From positions 1-64,000 of the forward strand of contig NZ_CP133656.1 of NCBI RefSeq assembly GCF_036885195.1: a stretch of 64,000 bases of DNA, read 5' to 3'. The stretch's first letter is position 1. Every line of letters starts with the position of its first letter. This DNA comes from Pectobacterium cacticida. Its GTDB lineage: Bacteria; Pseudomonadota; Gammaproteobacteria; Enterobacterales; Enterobacteriaceae. The translations under genes were made by a program, and so were the position numbers. Shown piece after piece: positions 18,424 to 27,672 of this stretch. The notes under the pieces are model-generated. The model searched no databases. It saw nothing but the letters and a program-made list of their open reading frames with translations, and had not been told where the DNA came from.

Positions 18424-20229
18424 ATGACAGCGCCGATCATGTCCGTTTCGCATCTGACGACCGCTTTTCGCGTGAACGACGCGTGGTTGAATGTGGTGCG
18501 GGACTTATCTTTCACCATTGGCGAGAAAGAAACGGTCGCCGTGGTGGGGGAATCCGGTTCCGGGAAAAGCGTGATGGCCAAATCCATTATGCGCCTGTTG
18601 CCACCCGGCCAAAGCCGAATTGAAGGGCAGATTCATTTTGATAACACCGAACTGCTGTCGCTCCCGCAAAAAGCGATGCAGGATGTGCGCGGCAACCGCA
18701 TCGGCATGATTTTTCAGGAGCCGATGACCAGCCTGAACCCGGTCTTGCCGATTGGCTACCAGATTACGGAAGTGCTGCGTCGTCATCGTGGCATGGGCAA
18801 AGCCGAGGCGCGTGCCGAGGCAGTACGACTGCTGGAGAAAGTGCGCATTCCCGCGGCGAAATCACGGCTGAACGAATACCCGCAGAGTTTTTCCGGCGGG
18901 ATGCGCCAGCGCGTAGTGATTGCCATTGCATTGGCCTGCCACCCGAAGCTGTTGATTGCTGATGAACCCACAACGGCGTTAGACGTCACCATTCAGGCGC
19001 AAATTCTGACGCTGATCAAAACGCTTCAGGAAGAAGAGGGCATGTCGGTGCTGTTTATCACCCATGATATGGGCGTGGTGGCGGAAGTGTCTGACCGCAC
19101 GCTGGTGATGTATCAGGGGGAAATGGTGGAAAATGCCGTCACGCGGGAAATTTTTCATCATCCACAGCGGCCTTATACCCGCATGTTGCTGTCCGCGGTC
19201 CCCAGACTTGGCTCCATGTCCGGCAGCGCTTGGCCGCAACGCTTTCCGTTAGTGGATCTTAAAACCGGCGAGCGCCAGCCGGTGCCGGAGGCGGTGAACA
19301 CCGTGTCGGGTAAAGAACCCGTGCTGGCGGTGAAAAATCTGGTCACGCGCTTTGATATTCGATCGGGCGTGTTCCAGCGACTGTCCGGCCGGGTTCATGC
19401 GGTGGAGAACGTGTCGTTCGAGCTGTGGCCAGGTGAAACGCTGGCGCTGGTCGGCGAATCGGGCTGTGGTAAATCCACCACCGGTCGGTCAATTATTCGT
19501 CTTGAAGAGGCCGTTAGCGGGGAAATTGAACTTCAAGGCAAAAATATTTTAACGGCCGATAGGCATGCGCTAACCGATTTACGGCGGCAGATTCAGATGA
19601 TATTTCAGGATCCTTATGAAAGTCTGAACCCGCGCATGCGGATCGGCGAAGCGATTGCCGAACCGATGCTGCTGCACGGTTTGGCGACCCGGCAAAATGT
19701 ACATGCGAAGGTAAAAGCGCTGCTGGAGCAGGTGGGATTATCCGGTGAAATGGCCGTGCGTTTCCCGCACCAGTTCTCCGGCGGGCAGCGTCAGCGCGTA
19801 TGTATTGCGCGTGCGCTAGCGCTGGAACCGAAAGTGATTATTGCCGATGAGTCGGTGTCGGCGTTGGATGTTTCCGTCAAGGCTCAGGTGATTAACCTAA
19901 TGCTGGATCTTCAGCAATCGCTAGGGCTGTCATACCTATTCATTTCGCACGATATGGCGGTTGTTGAGCGCATCAGCCATCGTGTAGCGGTGATGTACCT
20001 CGGTGAAATCGTAGAGATTGGCCCACGTTCGGCGATCTTTGACAACCCCCAGCACGATTATACCCGGCGTCTTATTTCTGCGGTGCCAGTACCTGACCCG
20101 GACACGCGGCCAGTGCGTAATATCGCTCACGCCGAGTTGCCAAGCCCAGTGCGTGCGCCTGATTTCCAGCCCCCGGCGCGGCGTTATCAGCAGGTCGGCG
20201 AGGGGCATTTTGTCCTGGAACAGCGCTAG
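18424..20229 (+). CDS. Fused double ATPase of the ABC importer (DppD-DppF-like)
   Basis: A 601-residue protein with two complete ABC ATPase domains. The first has Walker A GESGSGKS, signature FSGGMRQRV and Walker B LLIADEPTTALD. The second has GESGCGKST, FSGGQRQRV and VIIADESVSALD. Each is followed by an oligopeptide-type C-terminal extension. One polypeptide therefore powers the transporter. The ATG at 18424 has AAGGGGT upstream; an in-frame ATG at 18400 has no ribosome-binding site. This is the last gene of the operon. No clear terminator follows. Confidence 0.93.
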   Translation: MTAPIMSVSHLTTAFRVNDAWLNVVRDLSFTIGEKETVAVVGESGSGKSVMAKSIMRLLPPGQSRIEGQIHFDNTELLSLPQKAMQDVRGNRIGMIFQEPMTSLNPVLPIGYQITEVLRRHRGMGKAEARAEAVRLLEKVRIPAAKSRLNEYPQSFSGGMRQRVVIAIALACHPKLLIADEPTTALDVTIQAQILTLIKTLQEEEGMSVLFITHDMGVVAEVSDRTLVMYQGEMVENAVTREIFHHPQRPYTRMLLSAVPRLGSMSGSAWPQRFPLVDLKTGERQPVPEAVNTVSGKEPVLAVKNLVTRFDIRSGVFQRLSGRVHAVENVSFELWPGETLALVGESGCGKSTTGRSIIRLEEAVSGEIELQGKNILTADRHALTDLRRQIQMIFQDPYESLNPRMRIGEAIAEPMLLHGLATRQNVHAKVKALLEQVGLSGEMAVRFPHQFSGGQRQRVCIARALALEPKVIIADESVSALDVSVKAQVINLMLDLQQSLGLSYLFISHDMAVVERISHRVAVMYLGEIVEIGPRSAIFDNPQHDYTRRLISAVPVPDPDTRPVRNIAHAELPSPVRAPDFQPPARRYQQVGEGHFVLEQR

Positions 20230-20417
20230 TGTTGTCCTTATCTACTTTGCCATTAATGGCGGTTCCTTTACTTGCGATTGCCTGAACCGCCATTCTTTTT
20301 CTTCTTATCACTTACCCCGTAACACCCCAGTCTCATGCGTTCAATGCTTCTGAATGTTTAAATCCGGTAAAAAATTTTGTTGCTAAGTTGTAGTTGTTGT
20401 CCGTTTTGTGATCCAGA

Positions 20418-20449
20418 TTGTAGTACAAGAAATTAAAATAGTACTACAA
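20418..20449 (+). promoter_or_regulatory. Tandem DgoR-type operators upstream of dgoR
   Basis: A perfect 11-bp palindrome TTGTAGTACAA at 20418-20428. A second site, TAGTACTACAA at 20439-20449, matches the reverse complement at 10 of 11 positions. The centres are 21 bp apart, two helical turns. A TACAAT at 20445-20450 could be a -10 box inside the second site. As I recall, E. coli DgoR binds an inverted repeat of this form. The rest of the 338-bp gap before dgoR shows nothing else clear. Confidence 0.72.
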
Positions 20450-20567
20450 TGTGCCCCATCAAGAAGGGTCGCGTGCGGTTATTGTGCAACACTTCGACGA
20501 CGCCAGACGGTATGACGGGTAAAGTAAGTGCCGTGATATCAATCCGTTTTGTTACGTTGAGGTGATG

Positions 20568-21266
20568 ATGAATAAGCAGGTATTAAGCAAAACCGACCGC
20601 ATCATTCTGGATATTGGCCAACAGATTGTTAGTGGTAAATACGCGCCGGGCGCGCCGTTGCCCGCCGAAGCAGAGCTGTGTGAAGAATTTCAAACCTCGC
20701 GCAACATCATTCGTGAGGTATTCAGAGCACTGATGGCGAAAAGGTTGGTGGAAGTGAAGCGGTATCGCGGGGCGTTTGTCGCTGCGCGTAACCAGTGGAA
20801 TTACCTGGATACCGACGTGTTGCAATGGGTGCTGTCCAGCGATTATGACCCGCGTTTAATCAGCGCGATGAGCGAAGTGCGAAATTTAGTGGAACCGACG
20901 ATTGCTCGCTGGGCGGCCGAGCGGGCGACCTCAAGTGAATTGGCGGTGATTGAGGCCGCGCTGAACGACATGATTGCGAATCATCAGGATCGTGATGCAT
21001 TCAATGAAGCGGATATTCGCTTTCATGAAGCGGTATTAGCGGCGGTGCACAACCCGGTGCTACAGCAGTTGAGCGTTGCGATTAGTTCGTTGCAGCGAGC
21101 GGTGTTTGAACGCACTTATATGCCGGACGAAGACAATATGCCACGGACATTGCGTGAGCATCAGGATCTTTATGATGCCATTCGGCATCAGGATATCGAA
21201 GCAGCAGAGCGGGCGGCATTAATGATGATCGCTAGCTCAACCAAACGGTTAAAGGATATTACATGA
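20568..21266 (+). CDS. dgoR: D-galactonate operon repressor DgoR (GntR/FadR family)
   Basis: GntR-type repressor released by D-galactonate in E. coli. The 232 residues have the N-terminal winged helix-turn-helix (LPAEAELCEEFQTSRNIIREVFRALMAKRLVEVKR) and a FadR-type C-terminal FCD domain with metal-site histidines (DIRFHEAV, LREHQ). It is nearly collinear with E. coli DgoR. GTG-ATG-ATG codons are in tandem; the last ATG has GAGG five bases upstream. Its stop overlaps dgoK by four bases. Confidence 0.94.
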   Translation: MNKQVLSKTDRIILDIGQQIVSGKYAPGAPLPAEAELCEEFQTSRNIIREVFRALMAKRLVEVKRYRGAFVAARNQWNYLDTDVLQWVLSSDYDPRLISAMSEVRNLVEPTIARWAAERATSSELAVIEAALNDMIANHQDRDAFNEADIRFHEAVLAAVHNPVLQQLSVAISSLQRAVFERTYMPDEDNMPRTLREHQDLYDAIRHQDIEAAERAALMMIASSTKRLKDIT

Positions 21267-22159
21267 GTGAAAGCTATATCGCCGTTGACTGGGGTTCGAC
21301 CAACCTGCGGGCCTGGTTATACCTGGACGGCGCCTGCATTGACAGCGTGAAGTCTGAAGCGGGCGTCACGCGGTTGAACGGCCAGACGCCGCAACAGGTT
21401 TTTCAGCAGATCGTCGCGCCGTGGCAGCATCACAACGTGCCAGTTGTGATGGCGGGCATGATTGGCAGCAATGCGGGCTGGCTTTCTGTGCCTTATTTGA
21501 CTTGCCCAACCAGCCTGACGGAGGTTGCTCACCGTCTGACGCGGGTGGAAGAAGCAGAGCCCTTATCCGCCTGGATTATTCCGGGGCTGAGTATTGCTCA
21601 GGATGATAATTGCAACGTGATGCGTGGTGAAGAAACCCAGCTGATCGGCGCCTATAGCGAATGTCCTTCTTCCCTCTATTTAATGCCGGGAACCCATTCG
21701 AAATGGGTGCGTGCGGATGATAGCAATGTGCTGGATTTCCGCACGGTGATGACGGGCGAACTGCACCACTTATTGATGACGCAGTCGTTAATCGGCGTCG
21801 GGCTGACAGAGCAGCAGCCCTCTCCCGCGGCTTTCCAGCACGGGCTGGAGCTTGGCTTTGCCGACGACAATATCATCCGCTGTCTGTTTGAAACCCGTGC
21901 AGCGCATGTATTAGGGCGTCTGGATAAAAGCGCCGTGAGCGATTGGCTCTCCGGGCTACTCATTGGCAATGAAGTCTCACAAATGCAACGCCACTATCAA
22001 GCAGCGGCGGGAGACGTCATCACATTGATCGGTTCTCCAGCGCTGACGGCGCGTTACGAGAAAGCATTACAACAGGCTGGGTTGCGCTGGCAGCAACTGG
22101 ATGGCGATCGGGCATTTCAGGCAGGAATAAGGAGTATTGTTAATGAGTTGGAATACTAA
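21263..22159 (+). CDS. dgoK: 2-dehydro-3-deoxygalactonokinase
   Basis: Phosphorylates 2-keto-3-deoxy-galactonate with ATP, the second step of galactonate breakdown. The 298-residue protein of the DgoK family has IAVDWGSTNLRAWL at the N-terminus (ATP-binding phosphate 1 loop) and the family motifs MAGMIGSNAGW, VMRGEETQL and MPGTHSKW. Translation is coupled to dgoR (ATGA overlap). Its 3' end overlaps dgoA. Confidence 0.95.
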   Translation: MSESYIAVDWGSTNLRAWLYLDGACIDSVKSEAGVTRLNGQTPQQVFQQIVAPWQHHNVPVVMAGMIGSNAGWLSVPYLTCPTSLTEVAHRLTRVEEAEPLSAWIIPGLSIAQDDNCNVMRGEETQLIGAYSECPSSLYLMPGTHSKWVRADDSNVLDFRTVMTGELHHLLMTQSLIGVGLTEQQPSPAAFQHGLELGFADDNIIRCLFETRAAHVLGRLDKSAVSDWLSGLLIGNEVSQMQRHYQAAAGDVITLIGSPALTARYEKALQQAGLRWQQLDGDRAFQAGIRSIVNELEY

Positions 22160-22760
22160 TCTTCCCTTAATTGCGATTCTGCGCGGCATCACGCCGGGTG
22201 AGGTGTTGGAACATGTCGCTGCGCTGCTGGATGCGGGATTCGATGCGGTGGAAATTCCGCTGAATTCGCCGAATCCGTACGACAGTATTCAACTGGCGGT
22301 AGAACATTTTGGCGATCGCGCCCTGATTGGCGCGGGAACGGTGCTGAACGCTGACAATGTCGATAAATTACAGGAAATTGGCAGCAAGTTGGTGGTCACC
22401 CCCAATATTTCCCCTGAGGTGATTCGACGTGCGGTGAGCTACGGTATGACAGTATGCCCAGGCTGCGCCACCGCGACGGAGGCTTTCACCGCGCTGGATG
22501 CAGGGGCGCGAGCATTGAAACTGTTCCCCTCATCGGCATTTGGGCCCGCCTACATTAAGGCGTTAAAAGCCGTATTGCCGAAGGAGATTCCTGTTTTTGC
22601 CGTCGGCGGTGTCACGCCAGAAAACTTGAAAGATTACCTGAGTGCAGGTTGCATCGGTGCCGGATTAGGCAGCGATCTGTATCGAGCCGGTCAGTCTGTC
22701 GAGGTTACCGCGCAAAAAGCACACGCATTTGTTAACGCCTATAAGGACGCTGTTCAATGA
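22143..22760 (+). CDS. dgoA: 2-dehydro-3-deoxy-6-phosphogalactonate aldolase
   Basis: Cleaves 2-keto-3-deoxy-6-phosphogalactonate to pyruvate and glyceraldehyde 3-phosphate. The 205-residue KDPG-aldolase-family protein has the catalytic glutamate in VEIPLNSP (E37) and the Schiff-base lysine in LKLFPSS (K126), plus AVGGVTPENL for phosphate binding. The ATG at 22143 has AAGGAG eight bases upstream and gives the same length as E. coli DgoA. It overlaps dgoK by 17 bases and dgoD by four. Confidence 0.96.
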   Translation: MSWNTNLPLIAILRGITPGEVLEHVAALLDAGFDAVEIPLNSPNPYDSIQLAVEHFGDRALIGAGTVLNADNVDKLQEIGSKLVVTPNISPEVIRRAVSYGMTVCPGCATATEAFTALDAGARALKLFPSSAFGPAYIKALKAVLPKEIPVFAVGGVTPENLKDYLSAGCIGAGLGSDLYRAGQSVEVTAQKAHAFVNAYKDAVQ

Positions 22761-23905
22761 AAATTACCAAAATCACCACGTATCGGCTGCCACCACGCTG
22801 GATGTTCCTGAAAATTGAAACCGACGAAGGTATCGTCGGCTGGGGTGAACCGGTAATCGAAGGTCGTGCCCGTACCGTTGAAACCGCCGTTCACGAGCTA
22901 TCTGACTACCTGATCGGGCAGGATCCGGCACGTATCAACGATATCTGGCAGGTACTTTATCGCGCGGGCTTCTATCGTGGCGGCCCGATTCTGATGAGCG
23001 CCATCGCAGGTATCGATCAGGCACTGTGGGACATCAAAGGCAAGGCGTTGGGTGTGCCGGTTTATCAATTACTGGGCGGCCTGGTACGCGATAAAATTAA
23101 AGCCTACAGTTGGGTTGGTGGCGACCGTCCTTCCGAAGTGATCGCGGGAATCAAGAAGCTCACCGAGATTGGCTTTGATACCTTCAAGCTGAACGGCTGT
23201 GAAGAGATGGGCATTATCGATAATTCGCGCAAAGTTGACGCGACGGTAGCCGTGGTTGCCGAAATTCGCGAAGCCTTCGGTAACAGCATTGAATTCGGCC
23301 TGGATTTCCACGGTCGTGTCGATGCGCCAATGGCGAAAATCCTGATTAAAGAGTTGGAGCAATACCGCCCACTGTTTATTGAAGAACCCGTACTGGCTGA
23401 GCAGGCGGAATACTATCCTCGTCTGGCGGCGCAAACTCATCTGCCGATTGCGGCGGGCGAGCGTATGTTCTCACGCTTTGATTTCAAACGCGTATTGGCC
23501 GATGGCGGGTTGGCGATTATTCAGCCTGACCTGTCGCACGCAGGCGGGATTACCGAGTGCTTCAAAATTGCCGCGATGGCGGAAGCCTATGATGTCGCAC
23601 TGGCGCCGCACTGCCCATTAGGCCCGATTGCATTGGCAGCCTGTTTGCACCTCGACTTCGTTGCGCGTAATGCCGTATTCCAGGAACAAAGTATGGGCAT
23701 CCATTATAATAAGGGAGCCGAACTGCTGGACTACGTCATTAATAAAGAAGACTTCGCCATGACGGACGGTCATTTCTACCCGTTAAATAAACCAGGACTC
23801 GGCGTGGAAATTAATGAAGAGTTGGTTATTGAGCGCAGTAAAAACGCACCGGATTGGCGTAACCCGGTATGGCGTTACGCCGATGGCGCAGTTGCCGAGT
23901 GGTAA
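22757..23905 (+). CDS. dgoD: D-galactonate dehydratase
   Basis: Enolase-superfamily enzyme that converts D-galactonate to 2-keto-3-deoxygalactonate. The 382 residues equal the E. coli length. Magnesium ligands are in LDFHGRV, FIEEPV and AAGERM, and the catalytic histidine is in LAPHCPLGP. The N-terminal MKITKITTYRLPPRWMFLKIETDEG is typical. It overlaps dgoA by four bases (ATGA) and completes the dgoRKAD set. Confidence 0.97.
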   Translation: MKITKITTYRLPPRWMFLKIETDEGIVGWGEPVIEGRARTVETAVHELSDYLIGQDPARINDIWQVLYRAGFYRGGPILMSAIAGIDQALWDIKGKALGVPVYQLLGGLVRDKIKAYSWVGGDRPSEVIAGIKKLTEIGFDTFKLNGCEEMGIIDNSRKVDATVAVVAEIREAFGNSIEFGLDFHGRVDAPMAKILIKELEQYRPLFIEEPVLAEQAEYYPRLAAQTHLPIAAGERMFSRFDFKRVLADGGLAIIQPDLSHAGGITECFKIAAMAEAYDVALAPHCPLGPIALAACLHLDFVARNAVFQEQSMGIHYNKGAELLDYVINKEDFAMTDGHFYPLNKPGLGVEINEELVIERSKNAPDWRNPVWRYADGAVAEW

Positions 23906-24251
23906 TACTTTTTTTACTTTACACGAAATAAGTGTTGAGTAAACGGTAATTCATAACGAATTTCTCCGGTGTGAAGGAATAAAACCATCATGGATTATCA
24001 CGAATCGAATATTTCGTGAGAGGTTGCTGTTTTATTTTTTCCATCGGGGAAATTAAATTTCAATTAATCACCTTTTCGCCATCACTGGAATGATTAAAAA
24101 CGCCATGATCAATCGGGGAAAAGTTTGGCTGTGCGCGGTTATTTATTTCATTAGAAATGCATAAAACAAACACACTGCTCGTGTTTGTTAAACGTTCAAA
24201 AATAACGGGCAATGAATTTATTGTCGGTTTGATAAATAACAGGAACATAAG
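23906..24251 (+). other. Gap between dgoD and dgoT with stem-loops
   Basis: This 346-bp AT-rich gap has no credible gene. A 6-bp CACGAA/TTCGTG stem (23999-24018) is followed by a T-rich stretch ending near 24040. A 9-bp AACAAACAC/GTGTTTGTT stem with a 7-base loop lies at 24165-24189. They could attenuate transcription into dgoT, or dgoT may have its own promoter here. Confidence 0.45.
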
Positions 24252-25541
24252 ATGGACATGACATTAACTACCCGTCCTACAAAACGGCGTTATTTAACGT
24301 TGTTGATGATTTTTATTACAGTCGTCATCTGCTATGTGGACCGCGCTAACTTGGCTGTAGCGTCGGCACATATTCAGGAAGAGTTCGGCATTACTAAAGC
24401 ACAAATGGGTTATATCTTTTCTGCATTTGCCTGGACTTATACGTTGTTCCAAATACCCGGCGGCTGGTTCCTTGACCGCGTTGGCTCAAAAGTCACCTAT
24501 TTTGTCGCCATCATGGGATGGTCAATTGCGACCTTACTGCAAGGTTTTGCGACGGGTCTGGCATCGCTAATTGGTTTACGCGCCATCACCGGTATGTTCG
24601 AAGCGCCGGCATTTCCGACGAATAACCGTATGGTGACTAGCTGGTTCCCTGAGCAGGAACGTGCTTCTGCGGTAGGTTTTTTTACCTCAGGGCAGTTTGT
24701 TGGTCTGGCATTTCTCACCCCTTTACTCATTTGGCTTCAGGAAATCCTGAGCTGGCACTGGGTGTTCATCATTACCGGCGGCGTGGGGATTATTTGGGCG
24801 TTGATCTGGCATTTTGTCTATCAGCCGCCGAAGAAAAGTAAAGGGATCAACCAGGCTGAACTGGATTACATCGCCGAAGGTGGCGGTATTGTCGATGGCG
24901 ATGCGCCGAGCGAGAAGAAATCACGTACACCGCTGACGGCTGCTGACTGGAAACTGGTATTCAACCGCAAATTGGTTGGTGTCTATATCGGGCAGTTTGC
25001 TGTGACCTCCACACTGTGGTTCTTCCTGACATGGTTCCCTAACTACCTGACACAGGAAAAACAGATTAGCGCCCTAACGGCAGGATTTATGACCACCGTA
25101 CCTTTCCTGGCTGCGTTTGTTGGTGTGCTGCTGTCCGGATATGTTGCGGATCGCTTGGTACGTAGCGGAAAATCGATCGGTCTGGCGCGTAAAACACCGA
25201 TTATCTGTGGCTTGCTAATTTCGACCTGTATCATGGGAGCGAACTATACGAACGATCCGGTGTGGATTATGACGCTGATGGCTATCGCGTTCTTTGGCAA
25301 TGGTTTTGCGTCCATCACTTGGTCTCTGGTGTCGTCATTGGCCCCAATCCGTTTGATTGGTCTGACGGGTGGCGTGTTCAACTTCGTCGGTGGTTTGGGC
25401 GGTATTACGGTGCCTTTGATTATTGGCTATCTGGCACAGGATTATGGGTTTGCTCCAGCACTGACCTACATCGCTGTCGTCGCGTTGGTTGGCGCACTCT
25501 CTTACATCCTTTTGGTGGGCGAAGTGAAACGCGTAGGCTAA
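24252..25541 (+). CDS. dgoT: D-galactonate:H+ symporter DgoT (MFS)
   Basis: A 429-residue anion:cation symporter-family MFS protein with 12 predicted helices. Visible motifs: RYLTLLMIFITVVICYVDRANLAVA, GYIFSAFAWTYTLFQIPGGWFLDRVGSK and RAITGMFEAPAFPTNNRMVTSWFPEQERA. These fit the GudP/DgoT hexuronate-aldonate branch, and the position after dgoRKAD supports galactonate. A strong convergent terminator follows. Confidence 0.93.
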   Translation: MDMTLTTRPTKRRYLTLLMIFITVVICYVDRANLAVASAHIQEEFGITKAQMGYIFSAFAWTYTLFQIPGGWFLDRVGSKVTYFVAIMGWSIATLLQGFATGLASLIGLRAITGMFEAPAFPTNNRMVTSWFPEQERASAVGFFTSGQFVGLAFLTPLLIWLQEILSWHWVFIITGGVGIIWALIWHFVYQPPKKSKGINQAELDYIAEGGGIVDGDAPSEKKSRTPLTAADWKLVFNRKLVGVYIGQFAVTSTLWFFLTWFPNYLTQEKQISALTAGFMTTVPFLAAFVGVLLSGYVADRLVRSGKSIGLARKTPIICGLLISTCIMGANYTNDPVWIMTLMAIAFFGNGFASITWSLVSSLAPIRLIGLTGGVFNFVGGLGGITVPLIIGYLAQDYGFAPALTYIAVVALVGALSYILLVGEVKRVG

Positions 25542-25581
25542 TGCTAACGACGTCATTTGACCGTTAAGCGTAAGCCATAAA

Positions 25582-25626
25582 AAACGGACTTTCCTCTTGG
25601 GTGAGGAAAGTCCGTTTAATTTTTTG
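25582..25626 (+). terminator. Bidirectional terminator between dgoT and the BhsA-like gene
   Basis: A perfect 15-bp stem AAACGGACTTTCCTC/GAGGAAAGTCCGTTT with a 6-base loop. On the plus strand it is followed by AATTTTTTG. On the minus strand it ends in a T-rich arm, so it can serve both convergent genes. Confidence 0.88.
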
Positions 25627-25644
25627 ATTGTCTAACCGCAGGCA

Positions 25645-25905
25645 TTATTTATAGATTACCGCAGAGCCGCGCAGTTGATCATGACCCGCAGCGGCTGTGA
25701 TGGTGTAGGCTTTAGCGCCTGCTTTGTCCGCTTTCTGAGCCAGTTTTTCTTGCAGCGAATCCAGCGTGTAGGCAGAAGCCGTGACAACTCCCGCTTTTTC
25801 CAGACCCTGTGCCTGTGCTGGCGCAACATATTCAGCAGCGGAAACACCAAAAGCAGTAGTAGTAGCAAGAACAACGGCAGCGGCGATGATTTTTACGTTT
25901 TTCAT
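25645..25905 (-). CDS. BhsA/McbA-family (DUF1471) periplasmic small protein, copy 1
   Basis: An 86-residue secreted protein: signal peptide MKNVKIIAAAVVLATTTAFGVSAA, then the YhcN/BhsA domain ending in GHDQLRGSAVIYK. Family members respond to stress and affect biofilm or envelope permeability. The ATG at 25905 has AGGA nine bases upstream; a longer reading frame upstream lacks a signal peptide. A close paralogue lies at 45813-46070. Function here is not known. Confidence 0.9.
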   Translation of the reverse strand: MKNVKIIAAAVVLATTTAFGVSAAEYVAPAQAQGLEKAGVVTASAYTLDSLQEKLAQKADKAGAKAYTITAAAGHDQLRGSAVIYK

Positions 25906-26079
25906 GTGAGATATCCTATTCAGTATTCTGTGGTATGAAAGGTCATTGCCTTTCGATGAAAAGGATATTACGCCGGTGAAGTCAGAAGAGATAACGGAGT
26001 GTTTTGAGAATATCAATCAATTTTTTTGATTTACATTCTGACGATCGGAGGCTTCAACTCGGATCGCCAGAGTACGACA

Positions 26080-26871
26080 TTATATCGCCGCCTGTTGCGG
26101 TAAGGGGTGAGGCGTAGGCGCTAACACGCGTTCCAACACGCGAGCTTCCAGTTCTGCCAGTTTTGCCGATCCGCGCCGCCGTGGTCGAGGCAAATCGACT
26201 GTGATATCGAGCCCCACGCGCCCCTCCTCGATTAGAATTACCCTGTCGGCCAGCGCAATGGCTTCGGAGACATCGTGTGTGACCAGCAGCACGGTGAAGC
26301 CGTGCCGGAGCCACAGATTTTCGATCAAGCTTTGCATCTCAATACGGGTTAAGGCATCCAGCGCGCCCAGCGGTTCATCCAGCAGGAGTAAGCGTGGTTG
26401 GTGAATAAGCGCACGCGCCAGCGCCACGCGCTGTTTTTGACCGCCGGATAGCGCCGCTGGCCAGTCGTTGGCACGATCCGCTAATCCGACGGAGGTGAGT
26501 GCATCCTGCGCTTTTTCACGCCAGTTGCCGCGTAGCCCCAGCCCAACATTATCGATCACCTTTTTCCACGGCAGCAGGCGCGCTTCCTGAAACATCAGCC
26601 GTGTGTCGTCTTTCGCGCTACTGAGCGGAGCCGTTCCGGTGCGCAGTTCGCCGCTACTGGCGCTCTCCAGCCCGGCAAGCAGGCGCAGTAACGTGCTTTT
26701 CCCGCAACCGCTGCGACCGACGATGGCAACAAATTGCCCGGAGGGAATGCGTAACTGCACGTCATTCAGCACGGTGCGGTGACCGTAGCGTTTGCTGATG
26801 GCGTTCAGCGCCAGCGGCGTCCCTTTCGTCAGGGGTGAAGGTGGATAAGCCTGTATTACGGAATCGGTCAT
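26080..26871 (-). CDS. ssuB: Aliphatic sulfonate ABC transporter ATPase
   Basis: A 263-residue ABC ATPase: Walker A GRSGCGKSTLLRLLAGLE, signature LSGGQKQRVALARAL, Walker B LLLLDEPLGALD and switch histidine in LLVTHDVSEA. LMFQEARLLPWKKVIDNVGLGL is typical of SsuB. The ATG at 26871 overlaps ssuC by four bases, so a further in-frame start at 26919 is unlikely. It is the last gene of ssuADCB. Confidence 0.93.
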   Translation of the reverse strand: MTDSVIQAYPPSPLTKGTPLALNAISKRYGHRTVLNDVQLRIPSGQFVAIVGRSGCGKSTLLRLLAGLESASSGELRTGTAPLSSAKDDTRLMFQEARLLPWKKVIDNVGLGLRGNWREKAQDALTSVGLADRANDWPAALSGGQKQRVALARALIHQPRLLLLDEPLGALDALTRIEMQSLIENLWLRHGFTVLLVTHDVSEAIALADRVILIEEGRVGLDITVDLPRPRRRGSAKLAELEARVLERVLAPTPHPLPQQAAI

Positions 26872-27662
26872 GAGGCATTCTCCAATGAGGTTTGATAAGC
26901 AGGATTCCAACGTAGCCAAAAGCGCTCCAGCGCCTGAGCGCTGACATCAGCCAGTTTGCCAAGCAGGGCATACAGGATGATGGCAACGACCACCACATCG
27001 GTTTGCAGGAACTCGCGGGCGTTCATGGCGAGATAGCCGATACCGGCGTTGGCCGAAATGGTTTCCGCGACGATCAGCGTCAGCCACATAAAGCCCAAAG
27101 CAAAACGGATGCCGACCATAATGGATGGCAACGCGCCAGGCAGCACGACCTGAGAGAACAGGCTGAAGCCGGACAGGCCGTAACTACGCGCCATTTCCAG
27201 CAGCCCGCGATCGATGTTTTTAATACCGTGATAGGTATTGAGATAGACCGGGAACAGCGTACCCAGCGCGACCAGAAAGATCTTGGCCGATTCGTCAATA
27301 CCAAACCACAGAATCACCAAGGGGATTAGTGCCAGATGGGGGACGTTACGTATCATCTGAATCGAACTGTCCAGCAAACGTTCTCCCCAACGTGATAGCC
27401 CGGTGATAAAGCCGAGCACTAACCCGATGCCGCCGCCGATAGCAAACCCGATCAGGGCGCGCCAGCCGCTGATCGCCAGATGCTGCCACAGCTCGCCGCT
27501 AATGATGAGCGACCATGCGGCGGTCATCACCGAACTGGGTGCAGGAAGAATTCTATTGGATAGCCAGCCGAATTCGACGGATACCTGCCACGCGGCGAGT
27601 AATGTTACCGGTAGCAGGAAGGGCGCTAATCGCATTGCCAGTGAAGAGTAGGTGTTAGCCAT
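26868..27662 (-). CDS. ssuC: Aliphatic sulfonate ABC transporter permease
   Basis: A 264-residue inner-membrane permease with about six helices. The BPD_transp_1 coupling loop is within LLEMARSYGLSGFSLFSQVVLPGALPSIMVGIRFALG. It matches the SsuC branch (GFITGLSRWGERLLDSSIQMIRNVPHLALIPLVILWFGI). It lies 10 bp from ssuD and overlaps ssuB. Confidence 0.94.
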   Translation of the reverse strand: MANTYSSLAMRLAPFLLPVTLLAAWQVSVEFGWLSNRILPAPSSVMTAAWSLIISGELWQHLAISGWRALIGFAIGGGIGLVLGFITGLSRWGERLLDSSIQMIRNVPHLALIPLVILWFGIDESAKIFLVALGTLFPVYLNTYHGIKNIDRGLLEMARSYGLSGFSLFSQVVLPGALPSIMVGIRFALGFMWLTLIVAETISANAGIGYLAMNAREFLQTDVVVVAIILYALLGKLADVSAQALERFWLRWNPAYQTSLENAS

Positions 27663-27672
27663 GCGTGGTTCC

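Noticed and set aside
18369..18587. Separate small gene upstream of the fused ATPase
   Set aside because: It is on the opposite strand, overlaps the permease end and the ATPase start, and has no support.
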